From the NCBI RefSeq assembly GCF_002077155.1, contig NZ_CP015027.1, forward strand, positions 496,001 to 560,000: a stretch of DNA of 64,000 nucleotides. The letters are read 5' to 3'. Each line of letters starts with the position of its first letter. The stretch's first letter is position 1. The translations under genes and the position numbers were made by a program. Under the pieces are notes generated by a model. That model was not told the DNA's origin. It did not search any database and saw nothing but the letters and a program-made list of their open reading frames with translations. Source of the DNA: Sporosarcina sp. P33 (GTDB taxonomy: Bacteria > Bacillota > Bacilli > Bacillales_A > Planococcaceae). Shown piece by piece: positions 26,557-35,332 of this stretch.

Positions 26557-27707
26557 AAAAACAAGCCAGTTTTATCTTTTCACCGGACCAGCTGAACTAC
26601 GAATTCTCGGATACCCACCCTTTCAACCAGAAACGCATCATTTTGACAATGGATTTATTGAACGAATTACATACAATCGATCCCGACGAGATTGTCACGC
26701 CGAGAACAGCGACTGACGAAGAACTGCTGCTGGCGCACGATGCGAAATATATTGAAATCGTGAAAAAGGCAAGCAAAGGTGAAGTAAGTGAAAATATTGG
26801 AAGTATTTATGGAATTGGTACGGAAGATACACCATTCTTTACCGGTATGCATGATGCCAGCGCATTGCTCGTTGGCGGAACACTGACCGCGATCGACGAA
26901 GTGATGGAAGGCCGTTCCAGATATGCGTTAAATCTTGGCGGCGGATTACACCACGGATTCCAGGGTAAAGCTTCAGGTTTTTGTATTTACAACGACAGTT
27001 CGGTCGCTATTAAATACTTACAGAAGAAATATGGGGCGCGCGTGCTGTATGTGGATACCGATGCACATCATGGCGACGGTGTGCAATGGACATTTTACGA
27101 TGATCCTGATGTCTGCACATTTTCGATTCATGAAACGGGGCGCTACTTATTCCCTGGTACAGGAAATGTGACGGAACGGGGCAACGGCAAAGGCTACGGC
27201 ACTTCTTTCAACTTCCCGATCGATGCTTTTACAGAAGACGAATCCTTCCTGCATATTTACCGTACCGCATTGCGGGAAGTGGCGGAATATTTCAAACCAG
27301 ATGTCATTTTGACCCAAAACGGCGCAGACGCACACTATTTAGATCCGCTCACTCATCTGTACAGCACAATGAAGATTTATGAAGAGATTCCGAAGCTGGC
27401 TAAAGAAATCGCTGACGAATATTGTGACGGTAAATGGATAGCGATAGGCGGCGGGGGTTATGACATCTGGCGTGTCGTCCCACGAGCCTGGTCTCTTCTC
27501 TGGCTGACGATGAAATCCATTCCCGTGCCAACCGGGCGGCTTCCTCAGGCATGGCTCGATAAATATCAGCCTGAGTCCCCCGTCACACTGATCGAGACTT
27601 GGCAAGACCCGGCTGACTTGTACGAGCCCGTGCCGCGTAAAAGCGATATCAATGAAAAGAATGAACAGATGCTGACCAGAGCACTTCACGTCATTCGAAA
27701 AGGCTGA
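26553..27707 (+). CDS. acuC: Protein deacetylase AcuC (class I/II HDAC family)
   Basis: Zinc-dependent deacetylase that removes the acetyl group placed by AcuA and reactivates acetyl-CoA synthetase. 384 residues with the histone-deacetylase fold marks: NLGGGLHHG, YVDTDAHHGDGVQ (metal ligands) and QNGADAHYLDPL, then GGGGYD. ATG 26553 overlaps the acuB stop. In B. subtilis acuABC is divergent from acsA; here acsA is not adjacent, and the nearest ligase gene is ytcI more than 20 kb away. Confidence 0.95.
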   Translation: MKKQASFIFSPDQLNYEFSDTHPFNQKRIILTMDLLNELHTIDPDEIVTPRTATDEELLLAHDAKYIEIVKKASKGEVSENIGSIYGIGTEDTPFFTGMHDASALLVGGTLTAIDEVMEGRSRYALNLGGGLHHGFQGKASGFCIYNDSSVAIKYLQKKYGARVLYVDTDAHHGDGVQWTFYDDPDVCTFSIHETGRYLFPGTGNVTERGNGKGYGTSFNFPIDAFTEDESFLHIYRTALREVAEYFKPDVILTQNGADAHYLDPLTHLYSTMKIYEEIPKLAKEIADEYCDGKWIAIGGGGYDIWRVVPRAWSLLWLTMKSIPVPTGRLPQAWLDKYQPESPVTLIETWQDPADLYEPVPRKSDINEKNEQMLTRALHVIRKG

Positions 27708-27775
27708 CGGGAAGGCAGTCTTGCATTTTACAAAATTGATAGATTACTCTGCCATAGAGCAGTACTATAAAAAAA

Positions 27776-27810
27776 CTGAAGACAGTTCCCGGTTTGGGAA
27801 ATGTCTTCAG
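27776..27810 (-). terminator. ccpA terminator
   Basis: CTGAAGACATTTCCC pairs with GGGAACTGTCTTCAG (one A-A type mismatch) around AAACC, with a seven-T run on the minus strand, 35 bases past the ccpA stop. Confidence 0.8.
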
Positions 27811-27844
27811 TATCAGCAGCTTATCACTCAGATAAGTTGTTTTT

Positions 27845-28843
27845 TTATTTTACCGACTGCCGATCTTCCAGATAATACGGCAAGACGACTTCTGTTTCTT
27901 CTACCTCTTCTTCATTGATGAGCTTCGTCAGTAACCGCATCGATACTGCACCCAAGTCATATAAAGGCACCACCACAGCCGTCAGCTGCGGACGCACGAT
28001 GCGCGCAAGGATGGAGTGCTGGAAACAAATGATCTCCAAATCTTCAGGGATTCTGAAGTTTTGATCGCGCACGCCGTTCATAATGCCTACCGCCACTTCA
28101 TCACTGCTCGTCATAACAGCAGTTGGAGTGTTTGGCAGGCTGCGCAGTGTATTCCAGCTCTCATAAGCATCATCATACGTATTGTCAGTCTCAATAATTA
28201 AAGACTCATCAATCGACAGGCCTGCTTCTTCCAATGCCCGGATGTAGCCGACACGTTTGCACACGCGGTTTATATCCCGTGTAAACGGCCCCGATACAAA
28301 CGCTATCCGCGTATGGCCGTTATCGATCAATTTCTTCGTTGCTTCATAGGCCGCCTGTTCGTGATCAATATTAACAGAAGGCAAATTGCTTTCGAAATCC
28401 AGTGTGCCCGCCAGCACAATCGGAACGTTTGCCGTTTTCATTTCAGTCCGCACTTCTGGTGAAATGGAGTCACTCATAAAGATCAGGCCGTCTACCTGCT
28501 TCCCGAGATGATCTTCAAGTAATTCCACTTCACGCGATGTACTTTTATCTGAATTGGAGATGATAATGTTGTACTCATACATCGTGGCTACGTCCGCAAT
28601 GCCTCTGGACAGCTCTGCATAGTAGCTCTTGGACATATCCGGTACGATAACACCTATTGTTGTAGTACGTTTACTGGCAAGTCCCCGAGCGACGGCGTTC
28701 GGTCTGTATCCTAAACGTTCAATACAATCCAATACTTTTTTTCGAGTCGCGGGCTTCACATTTTGATTACCGTTCACTACTCGTGAAACCGTTGCCATCG
28801 ATACGTTCGCTTCTCTTGCTACATCGTAAATCGTGATCGCCAT
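27845..28843 (-). CDS. ccpA: Catabolite control protein A
   Basis: LacI-family master regulator of carbon catabolite control, which binds cre sites with HPr-Ser-P. The N-terminal helix-turn-helix [20 protein letters not shown] (residues about 3-22) and hinge ([14 protein letters not shown]) are near identical to known CcpA; the periplasmic-binding-like effector domain fills the rest of 332 residues. GGGGGAG precedes ATG 28843. The position between acuC and aroA is conserved in Bacillales. Cre-like sites upstream of methionine gamma-lyase and actP are likely local targets. Confidence 0.97.
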   Translation of the reverse strand: MAITIYDVAREANVSMATVSRVVNGNQNVKPATRKKVLDCIERLGYRPNAVARGLASKRTTTIGVIVPDMSKSYYAELSRGIADVATMYEYNIIISNSDKSTSREVELLEDHLGKQVDGLIFMSDSISPEVRTEMKTANVPIVLAGTLDFESNLPSVNIDHEQAAYEATKKLIDNGHTRIAFVSGPFTRDINRVCKRVGYIRALEEAGLSIDESLIIETDNTYDDAYESWNTLRSLPNTPTAVMTSSDEVAVGIMNGVRDQNFRIPEDLEIICFQHSILARIVRPQLTAVVVPLYDLGAVSMRLLTKLINEEEVEETEVVLPYYLEDRQSVK

Positions 28844-28940
28844 TTTTGCTCCCCCTATCCTTATTCTTTACTAGTATACCGTGTTCTTGTCTATTATTGG
28901 AGTGTTTCTATGTAGAAATCCGTCTTTCAATACAGAAAAA

Positions 28941-28970
28941 CACCGACCCCTCATAATAAAGGATCGGTGC
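28941..28970 (-). terminator. aroA terminator
   Basis: CACCGATCC and GGGTCGGTG arms, followed on the minus strand by TTTTT. Confidence 0.75.
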
Positions 28971-28977
28971 CGGATGA

Positions 28978-30060
28978 TTAGATCGTTTGGTGTGTGTTCA
29001 TGAAGCGTGTAATTTCTTCGTAGAACTGGTCAAACTGCTTGATATCCATTTGCTGTGCTGAATCCGACAACGCAACAGCTGGATCCGGATGAACTTCCGC
29101 CATGACACCGTCCGCCCCAACTGCAATTGCAGCTTTTGCGGTCGGAAGCAACAAATCTTTACGGCCAGTGGAGTGTGTAACATCCACGAATACCGGCAAG
29201 TGTGTTTCCTGCTTCAAAATAGGAACAGCAGAGATGTCTAGTGTATTGCGTGTAGCCGTCTCATACGTACGGATTCCTCGTTCACACAGCATGATCTCCG
29301 TATTGCCTTTTGAAATAATATATTCAGCTGCATTGACAAACTCAGAAATCGTTGCAGACATTCCACGCTTTAGAAGCACAGGCTTATTCACCATTCCCGC
29401 TTCCTTCAGCAATTCAAAGTTCTGCATATTACGTGCACCAATCTGGATCACGTCGATGTACTCAAGCGCTTCTTCCAAATGTGCTGGTGTAATGATCTCT
29501 GTGACAATGGAAAGTCCAGTTTCATCTGCAACCCGTTTTAGAATTTTCAGTCCTTCCAGTCCAAGGCCCTGGAAATCATATGGAGATGTACGCGGCTTGT
29601 ATGCTCCTCCGCGGATCATCGTTAATCCTTTTGCTTTGATCGATTTTGCTACAGCCAATACTTGCTCGTAAGATTCTACTGCGCAAGGACCGAAAACGAA
29701 AGATGGATTTCCGTCTCCAATCTTATGTCCATTTATATCGACAATCGTGTCTTCAGCTTTTTTCGTGCGGGATACGAGCAATGCATTCTTCTGCTCGTCC
29801 TGCTGCACTTCAAGCGCAGACATGAAAATAGATTTAAACACTTGTTCCAGGATACCGTCTGGTAAAGGACCATTGTTTGCGTTCTTTAAGACATTCAGCA
29901 TCTCCCGTTCGCGGATTGGATCATATCTATTTACACCTTGCTTTTCTTTTAACTTTCCAATTTCTTGGATGATGCCTGTACGTTCATTGATCAATTTAAG
30001 AATATCTAAGTTCAAATGATCAATACGACCTCTCAACTCACCTAAATCTTGATTGCTCAT
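28978..30060 (-). CDS. aroA: Chorismate mutase-DAHP synthase fusion
   Basis: First enzyme of the shikimate pathway joined to a regulatory chorismate mutase. Residues 1-90 are an AroQ-type mutase ([19 protein letters not shown]), residues about 100-360 a type I-beta DAHP synthase with [22 protein letters not shown] and the metal-binding C-terminal DVTHSTGRK. The mutase domain allows feedback inhibition by chorismate or prephenate. 360 residues, as in B. subtilis. Start ATG 30060 follows GGGGAGGAG. It is upstream of ccpA as in B. subtilis, but has its own terminator. Confidence 0.96.
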   Translation of the reverse strand: MSNQDLGELRGRIDHLNLDILKLINERTGIIQEIGKLKEKQGVNRYDPIREREMLNVLKNANNGPLPDGILEQVFKSIFMSALEVQQDEQKNALLVSRTKKAEDTIVDINGHKIGDGNPSFVFGPCAVESYEQVLAVAKSIKAKGLTMIRGGAYKPRTSPYDFQGLGLEGLKILKRVADETGLSIVTEIITPAHLEEALEYIDVIQIGARNMQNFELLKEAGMVNKPVLLKRGMSATISEFVNAAEYIISKGNTEIMLCERGIRTYETATRNTLDISAVPILKQETHLPVFVDVTHSTGRKDLLLPTAKAAIAVGADGVMAEVHPDPAVALSDSAQQMDIKQFDQFYEEITRFMNTHQTI

Positions 30061-30135
30061 AATTCTGTCTCCTCCCCGCACATATCTTCCTTTTCTAACA
30101 CCGGAATCTATGTTACATTTTTATATATTAGACCA

Positions 30136-30164
30136 AGTATAATGAATACTTCTTGAAAAGTCAC
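30136..30164 (-). promoter_or_regulatory. Probable sigma-A promoter of aroA
   Basis: Minus strand GTGACT (30159-30164), 17 bases, TATACT (30136-30141), about 75 bases before the start codon. Confidence 0.5.
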
Positions 30165-30225
30165 GCAATTTCACCGAATTTAATACATATTCACTATTTT
30201 CACATAGAAAATATCGGAAAAGAGG

Positions 30226-32361
30226 TTGAAAATCCTGGTTACAAAGTTATTCGCTCTTGATATCGGAACCCGTTCGGTTGTGGGGATTGTGCTGGAAGAG
30301 CAAGATGATTCCTTTCACATCGTGGACCTGATTTCAAAAGAACATAAAGAACGCTCAATGATTGACGGACAGATACATAATATTGTAAGCGTGGCGTCTA
30401 TTATTCAGGAAATCAAAGATGAAATGGAACAGACGCACGGTCCCCTGCAGCGTGTAAGTGTCGCAGCGGCCGGACGTTCACTCAAAACATCGGAAGGTTC
30501 TGTGACGGTGGATATTTCAGAGCGGACATTGATTTCCAAAGAAGACATTAACCGGCTGGAGTTGTCCGCTGTACAAAATGCCCAGGAAAAGCTGCTTTCC
30601 GCTAATCAATCTGAAGAGGAAGACCACTATTATTGTGTGGGCTATTCTGTTCTGCATTATAAACTGCACGGTGAAAAGATCGGCAGCTTAATCGATCAGA
30701 CAGGCAAACAGGCGACCGTGGAAGTCATCGCCACATTTTTGCCGCGTGTTGTCGTAGAATCATTACTCGCGGCGTTAAAGCGTGCAGCTCTTGAAATGGA
30801 TGCCTTAACATTAGAACCGATTGCGGCGATTAACGTCCTCGTCCCTCCTTCCATGAGAAGATTAAATATCGCATTGGTGGATATAGGTGCAGGAACATCA
30901 GATATCGCCATCGTCAGTGAAAATACGGTGACGGCCTACGGAATGGTTCCTGTGGCCGGGGATGAAATAACGGAAGCCCTGAGCACACATTACCTGCTTG
31001 ACTTCCCTCCCGCCGAACAGATGAAACGCCAAATCGCAGCGAATGATAGCTTGACGGTTCAGGATATTTTAGGCTTTGAACAGGAAGTATCCGCAGAAGA
31101 AGTCATCGGAGTCATCAGCCCTTCCGTTAAGCGGCTGGCAGCATCGATTGCGGATGAAATCATGCGGCTCAATCATGATGCCCCTCCACAGGCTGTGATG
31201 ATCGTAGGAGGAGGCGGGCTGACCCCTACACTGACAAAAGAAGTCAGTCTGCGGTTAGAGCTTCCGGAAAACCGTGTGGCTATCCGCAGCCTCGACGCGC
31301 TGTCGGGTGTCTCTCTGGCTGACCATATCGCGCCTTCTCCCGCACTGGTGACGCCGATTGGAATTGCGATTGCTGCACAGCGGGCACCGATTCACTATAT
31401 TTCATTGACAGTCAACGGCCAAACTATCCGGCTGTTTGAGCTGAAAGAACTTACAGTAGGGGATGCATTGCTTGCGGCGCGTGTTTCCGCACGACAGTTG
31501 TACGGCAGACCCGGGCTTGCGCTGACCGTAAAAGTAAACGGACAGTGGCAGACGATTCCCGGCGGACACGGCACATCGACAACCATCTTGCAAAACGGCA
31601 AAGAAGCCGGCACGAAAGACTTCATTCATGATCATGACGTCATCGAGCTGGTATTCGGCAAAGACGGAGCAGATGCTTCCGCTTCTGTTGGAGACTTGCT
31701 GGATGAACCGAAACCGGTCACATTTCAGCTGAACGGACGTCCGGCAGCTGTTACGGATGAAATTCTGCTCAATGGACTGCCCGCCGCAATCGATGCACCG
31801 GTGGCGGACCGTGACGAGCTGACAGTCAATCCAGCGGGGAGTATTCATACGGTACTGGCGTCATGTGCGGCTCCTGCGGCAGATCCGTTTTCTGTCGTGT
31901 GGGACGGTGTTACTCACCGCCTAAAAACACGGACGGCAGTCTATACCGTGAACGGTGAGAAGCCTGCCGAAGATTATCACATACAAGAAGGCGATGTGAT
32001 TGAAACAGAGCAGCCAGCACCTTTTTCATTGAGAGAGATTGCGAATGATTTAAATATCGTGTGTGAATCACGTGCAGACGTTACCTTTAACGGAAAGCCG
32101 GTAGTTATTAAGAAACAGCGGACAGCAGTATACGTAAATGGTCAGTCGGCAACTCCCGATTATTGCGTGCACCCGGATGATCAGGTGGAATTCAAATCGC
32201 TGGCGGGGACTCCTATTATTTTCAGCGATGTTTTTTCATTCACTGATTTTTCTTTGCCTTCTCAATCCGCCGCTGCATATCGGCTGCTCCGTAATGGCGA
32301 ATCGATCCGTTTCAACGAACCTATTTTCGGCGGAGACAGACTGGAAATACAATTTGATTAA
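30226..32361 (+). CDS. FtsA/PilM-like actin-family ATPase with long beta-rich C-terminus
   Basis: 711 residues. The first 380 are FtsA-like: ALDIGTRSVVGIV (phosphate 1), an SHS2/1C-type insertion, LVDIGAGTSDIAIV (phosphate 2) and VMIVGGGGLTP (adenosine loop). The last 330 residues are unlike FtsA: repeated beta-rich segments such as SLTVNGQTIRLFELKELTVGDAL, VTFQLNGRPAA and VTFNGKPVVIKKQ (only parts quoted), suggesting several small beta-grasp-like domains. No amphipathic membrane tail is seen at the C-terminus. Function is not established; a division, envelope or pilus scaffold role is inference. The start is uncertain: TTG 30226 is directly against AGAGG, and a CTG at 30235 would be better spaced. 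Confidence 0.7.
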   Translation: MKILVTKLFALDIGTRSVVGIVLEEQDDSFHIVDLISKEHKERSMIDGQIHNIVSVASIIQEIKDEMEQTHGPLQRVSVAAAGRSLKTSEGSVTVDISERTLISKEDINRLELSAVQNAQEKLLSANQSEEEDHYYCVGYSVLHYKLHGEKIGSLIDQTGKQATVEVIATFLPRVVVESLLAALKRAALEMDALTLEPIAAINVLVPPSMRRLNIALVDIGAGTSDIAIVSENTVTAYGMVPVAGDEITEALSTHYLLDFPPAEQMKRQIAANDSLTVQDILGFEQEVSAEEVIGVISPSVKRLAASIADEIMRLNHDAPPQAVMIVGGGGLTPTLTKEVSLRLELPENRVAIRSLDALSGVSLADHIAPSPALVTPIGIAIAAQRAPIHYISLTVNGQTIRLFELKELTVGDALLAARVSARQLYGRPGLALTVKVNGQWQTIPGGHGTSTTILQNGKEAGTKDFIHDHDVIELVFGKDGADASASVGDLLDEPKPVTFQLNGRPAAVTDEILLNGLPAAIDAPVADRDELTVNPAGSIHTVLASCAAPAADPFSVVWDGVTHRLKTRTAVYTVNGEKPAEDYHIQEGDVIETEQPAPFSLREIANDLNIVCESRADVTFNGKPVVIKKQRTAVYVNGQSATPDYCVHPDDQVEFKSLAGTPIIFSDVFSFTDFSLPSQSAAAYRLLRNGESIRFNEPIFGGDRLEIQFD

Positions 32362-32400
32362 AAAACGACACTGTGTCCGTAGGCACAGTGTCGTTTTTTA
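32360..32400 (+). terminator. Terminator of the FtsA-like gene
   Basis: Perfect 14-bp stem, AAACGACACTGTG with CACAGTGTCGTTT, followed by T's. Confidence 0.88.
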
Positions 32401-32411
32401 CACGTATATAC

Positions 32412-32439
32412 AAAAAGCCTTCCGAAACCGGAAGGCTTT
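32412..32439 (-). terminator. Terminator of ytxH
   Basis: AAAGCCTTCCG pairs perfectly with CGGAAGGCTTT around AAAC; a T-run follows on the minus strand. It is six bases after the ytxH stop. Confidence 0.8.
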
Positions 32440-32444
32440 ACGTA

Positions 32445-33218
32445 TTACTTAGAGCTGACTTTATTTGATGCGGTGTTATTTCCTTTAGTCTGCTTATCTT
32501 CTTTTTTAGCAGTGTTTGCATCCGCTTTAGGAGCTTTGTTGTTATTGCTGTTAGCAGATGGCTTTTCTGATTTCGCGTTTTGAACTTCTTTTTTAGCGGA
32601 TGCTTCTGATGCTTTAGTCAGATCGCCGGATTCCGCGTTGTTTTCATTTGCGCTTTTATATTCTGTTGCTTCTTCTCCTTCAGATGAAGCTGTTCCGTCA
32701 TCCATAGGAATGCTTGTTTTAGAAGCTGCAGACTTCACTTTGTCCACCAGCTGGCCTGACTGCTCCTGAAGCGTCTGGGAGAATCCGGCTGTTTTGTCTT
32801 TCGCTGCTGATGTGAAAGCTGCCGTCTTTTCTTTCGCTGTCTCTGTAAAGTCCGATGTTTTGTCTTTCGCCGCACTTGAGAATTCAGATGCTTTGTCTTT
32901 TGCCGTGCTTGACAGTTCTACTGCTTTGTCTTTCGCTGTCGCGCTCAATTCAATACTTTTATCTTTTAATTGCGAAGCTTGGATTGTTAAATCTTCGCGC
33001 ATTTCACGGCCTGTTTTCGGCGCCAGGAATAATGCTGTAGCTGCACCGATTACGCCGCCGATGATTGCTCCGGCGATAAAGCTGCCTGTACCGCTGCTGT
33101 CTTCGTCATATAAATCGTTAGTGGAGCGGTATGTGTAATTTGCAGGATATTGCGGCTGTCCGTAAGTATTTGCATAGTTACCTTGATTTTCGTTATAGTT
33201 TGGTTTGTTTTCTGTCAT
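32445..33218 (-). CDS. ytxH: YtxH-domain stress protein with LEA-like repeats
   Basis: 257 residues. An N-terminal Asn/Tyr/Gln-rich head is followed by the YtxH glycine-rich membrane-like segment SFIAGAIIGGVIGAATALFLAP (about 44-65, part quoted) and TGREMREDL. Then come six or more 11-residue repeats of the kind AKDKAVELSST, like LEA group 3/4 amphipathic helices, and a low-complexity Lys/Ala/Asn tail. The B. subtilis homologue is a general stress protein of about 150 residues; this one is longer by the repeats and tail. ATG 33218 follows AGGAGG. Co-transcribed with the upstream YtxG-like gene. Confidence 0.85.
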   Translation of the reverse strand: MTENKPNYNENQGNYANTYGQPQYPANYTYRSTNDLYDEDSSGTGSFIAGAIIGGVIGAATALFLAPKTGREMREDLTIQASQLKDKSIELSATAKDKAVELSSTAKDKASEFSSAAKDKTSDFTETAKEKTAAFTSAAKDKTAGFSQTLQEQSGQLVDKVKSAASKTSIPMDDGTASSEGEEATEYKSANENNAESGDLTKASEASAKKEVQNAKSEKPSANSNNNKAPKADANTAKKEDKQTKGNNTASNKVSSK

Positions 33219-33275
33219 TTTTTCTTCCTCCTGTGAGTTTACTATTTTGGTATATTTCAAAGGAAAATGCCTGTA

Positions 33276-33728
33276 CTAGGAGCGCGCTTTGTATACCGTC
33301 CATCCTTGGGACTTCACAGGTTGCCGTTCCTTCACTTGATCGTACAGACCAACTGCAACGGTTCCCCATTGTAATACTTGCGCAATTTTGTCACTGTGCT
33401 GCTCGGCTTGGGCAGTCACAGAATTGGAAACTCTATGGACTGATTGATTAAGAGAATTCACTGATTCGCCTACACCCTTCACCGCATCCACCACAGTGTT
33501 CAGCTTATCCGCTTTTCCTTGCAGATCCTCGGCCAGCTGATTTGTTTTTTGAAGGAGCTGTGTCGTTTCCGTGGTCACTCCTTCTAATTGCTTTGTTAAG
33601 TCATCAACCGTATGCGTGACGCTTTGCAATGAGGTTTTTAACGACCCCAGCGTCATGGCGAGACTGACACAAAGAATAAGAAATGCTATTGCCGCCACCA
33701 CTGCGGCAATGTAAAGTAAATTGATCAC
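33276..33728 (-). CDS. ytxG: DUF948 (YtxG-like) membrane stress protein
   Basis: 150 residues: one N-terminal membrane segment (about 3-26), then a long helical region rich in Thr, Leu and Gln typical of DUF948, and a short basic end. Function unknown; the homologue belongs to the B. subtilis general stress regulon. The start is GTG 33728, nine bases after AGGAGG. First gene of the ytxGH unit, behind a clear sigma-B-type promoter. Confidence 0.87.
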   Translation of the reverse strand: MINLLYIAAVVAAIAFLILCVSLAMTLGSLKTSLQSVTHTVDDLTKQLEGVTTETTQLLQKTNQLAEDLQGKADKLNTVVDAVKGVGESVNSLNQSVHRVSNSVTAQAEQHSDKIAQVLQWGTVAVGLYDQVKERQPVKSQGWTVYKARS

Positions 33729-33765
33729 CGATGTAATCCTCCTAGAGCATATTCTTACGAAAACT

Positions 33766-33791
33766 TTACCCCTATTCGGGGGCTTCTAAAC
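33766..33791 (-). promoter_or_regulatory. Sigma-B-type promoter of ytxGH
   Basis: Minus strand GTTTAG (33786-33791), 14 bases, GGGTAA (33766-33771); near-consensus sigma-B spacing and boxes, 38 bases before the GTG start. Confidence 0.75.
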
Positions 33792-33869
33792 TTTTCGTCT
33801 TACACTCCTTTTCGACATAACCGAGTGAAATCCTTTTACAAATTCCATTTACTTCTTATAAAAATGAGA

Positions 33870-33899
33870 AAACAGCCTTCTCATATGATTAGGCTGTTT
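33870..33899 (-). terminator. murC terminator overlapping its stop codon
   Basis: AACAGCC and GGCTGTT pair across 14 bases; the stop codon TAA at 33889-33891 lies within the loop. A T-run follows on the minus strand. Confidence 0.6.
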
Positions 33900-35202
33900 C
33901 TTCTTTTGTTATGGCATGTGTAAATTGTTTGAGATACTGCTGAATATCTCCGGCACCCATGAACAGGATCACTGGATTCTGATGGGCGGCCAAGTCTGAC
34001 ATATCGTCTAACGTTAGATGGCGGGAATTCGGGATTTTAGCAATCAGATCTTGAATCGTTAAATTTCCTTCTGTTTCCCTTGCCGACCCAAAAATATCAC
34101 ATAAATACACGTAATCTGCTTCTGAAAGGCTTTCGGCAAATTGGTCCAGCATCGCAGCTGTCCTGCTGAACGTATGCGGCTGGAATACCGCAACCACTTC
34201 CCGGTCCGGATATTTTTGGCGGGCCGAATCAAGCGTTGCACGAATCTCCGTCGGGTGATGAGCATAATCGTCTACAATTATCCGGCCTTCTGCTTCCGTT
34301 ATGGAAAAACGTCTTTTGACGCCCGAAAATGATGCAAAACGTTCATTGACGATTTCTGCCGGAATATTTTCATAGTGACAGAGTGTAATGACTGCCAATG
34401 CGTTTTTAATAGCGTGATCGCCTGTTAATGTAATCGTAAAGCGGTGATAAAATTCATTTCGGATAAAGACGTCAAATGAACAGCCGTTTTGATCCTTTTC
34501 AATGTTTGCCGCATAAAAGTCATTGGAAGGGTCCATTCCATAATAAACGATAGGAACCTGACTTTGAAGCTTCTGAAGATTTTCGTCATCTCCGCAAGCA
34601 ATCAGCGCTTTCTTCACCTGGTTCGCCATCTGCCCGAATGCGTCCAAAATATCATCCAGACTTGTAAAGTAATCGGGATGGTCAAAATCAATATTTGTCA
34701 TGATCGCGTAGTCCGGATGATAGGCTAAAAAATGGCGTTTGTATTCGCAGGCTTCAAATACAAAACACTCGGTATTCTCGACACCTTTGCCTGTTCCGTC
34801 CCCAATCAAATATGAAGTGGGCGCGAAGCCTCCCAGGACGTGCGAAAGCAGACCTGTCGTGGAAGTCTTGCCATGTGTTCCGGTAACACCGATGGACGTA
34901 AACTGTTCCATATACGAGCCAAGAAAGTCATGATATCGAATGACTTCCAATCCAAGTTCTTCCGCTTTCAGTAATTCAGGATGATCATCTTTAAATGCGT
35001 TCCCTGCAATCACTTTCATGCCGGGCTGAATATTGTTTTCATCAAATGGAAGTACTTTTATATTTCTTTCATGTAAAGGATCTTCTGTAAAAAAGTATTT
35101 TTCCACGTCCGAACCTTGAACGGCATAAGATGAATCGTGCAGTAACTGGGCAAGGGCACTCATTCCTGAACCTTTTATGCCTGTAAAGTGAAACAATGTC
35201 AT
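33889..35202 (-). CDS. murC: UDP-N-acetylmuramate-L-alanine ligase MurC
   Basis: Cytosolic ATP ligase adding the first amino acid of the peptidoglycan stem. [14 protein letters not shown] at the N-terminus binds UDP; the ATP loop GTHGKTSTT lies at 108-116; GVKRRF and [10 protein letters not shown] come later. 437 residues, normal length. ATG 35202 follows GGAGG; an upstream in-frame codon at 35229 lacks a ribosome site. It follows sftA and precedes ytxGH, an order kept across Bacillales. Confidence 0.97.
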   Translation of the reverse strand: MTLFHFTGIKGSGMSALAQLLHDSSYAVQGSDVEKYFFTEDPLHERNIKVLPFDENNIQPGMKVIAGNAFKDDHPELLKAEELGLEVIRYHDFLGSYMEQFTSIGVTGTHGKTSTTGLLSHVLGGFAPTSYLIGDGTGKGVENTECFVFEACEYKRHFLAYHPDYAIMTNIDFDHPDYFTSLDDILDAFGQMANQVKKALIACGDDENLQKLQSQVPIVYYGMDPSNDFYAANIEKDQNGCSFDVFIRNEFYHRFTITLTGDHAIKNALAVITLCHYENIPAEIVNERFASFSGVKRRFSITEAEGRIIVDDYAHHPTEIRATLDSARQKYPDREVVAVFQPHTFSRTAAMLDQFAESLSEADYVYLCDIFGSARETEGNLTIQDLIAKIPNSRHLTLDDMSDLAAHQNPVILFMGAGDIQQYLKQFTHAITKEETA

Positions 35203-35332
35203 ATTGAAACCTCCCGGGAATTCTTTCATCCCTCTTTTTATCTCCAGCTGTCTAATAATAGCCTGGAAGATTATTTCTTGTCATAGTATACCACGTGTTG
35301 AAAAAAAGTTTTACGTGCTAACCAGGTATTTT

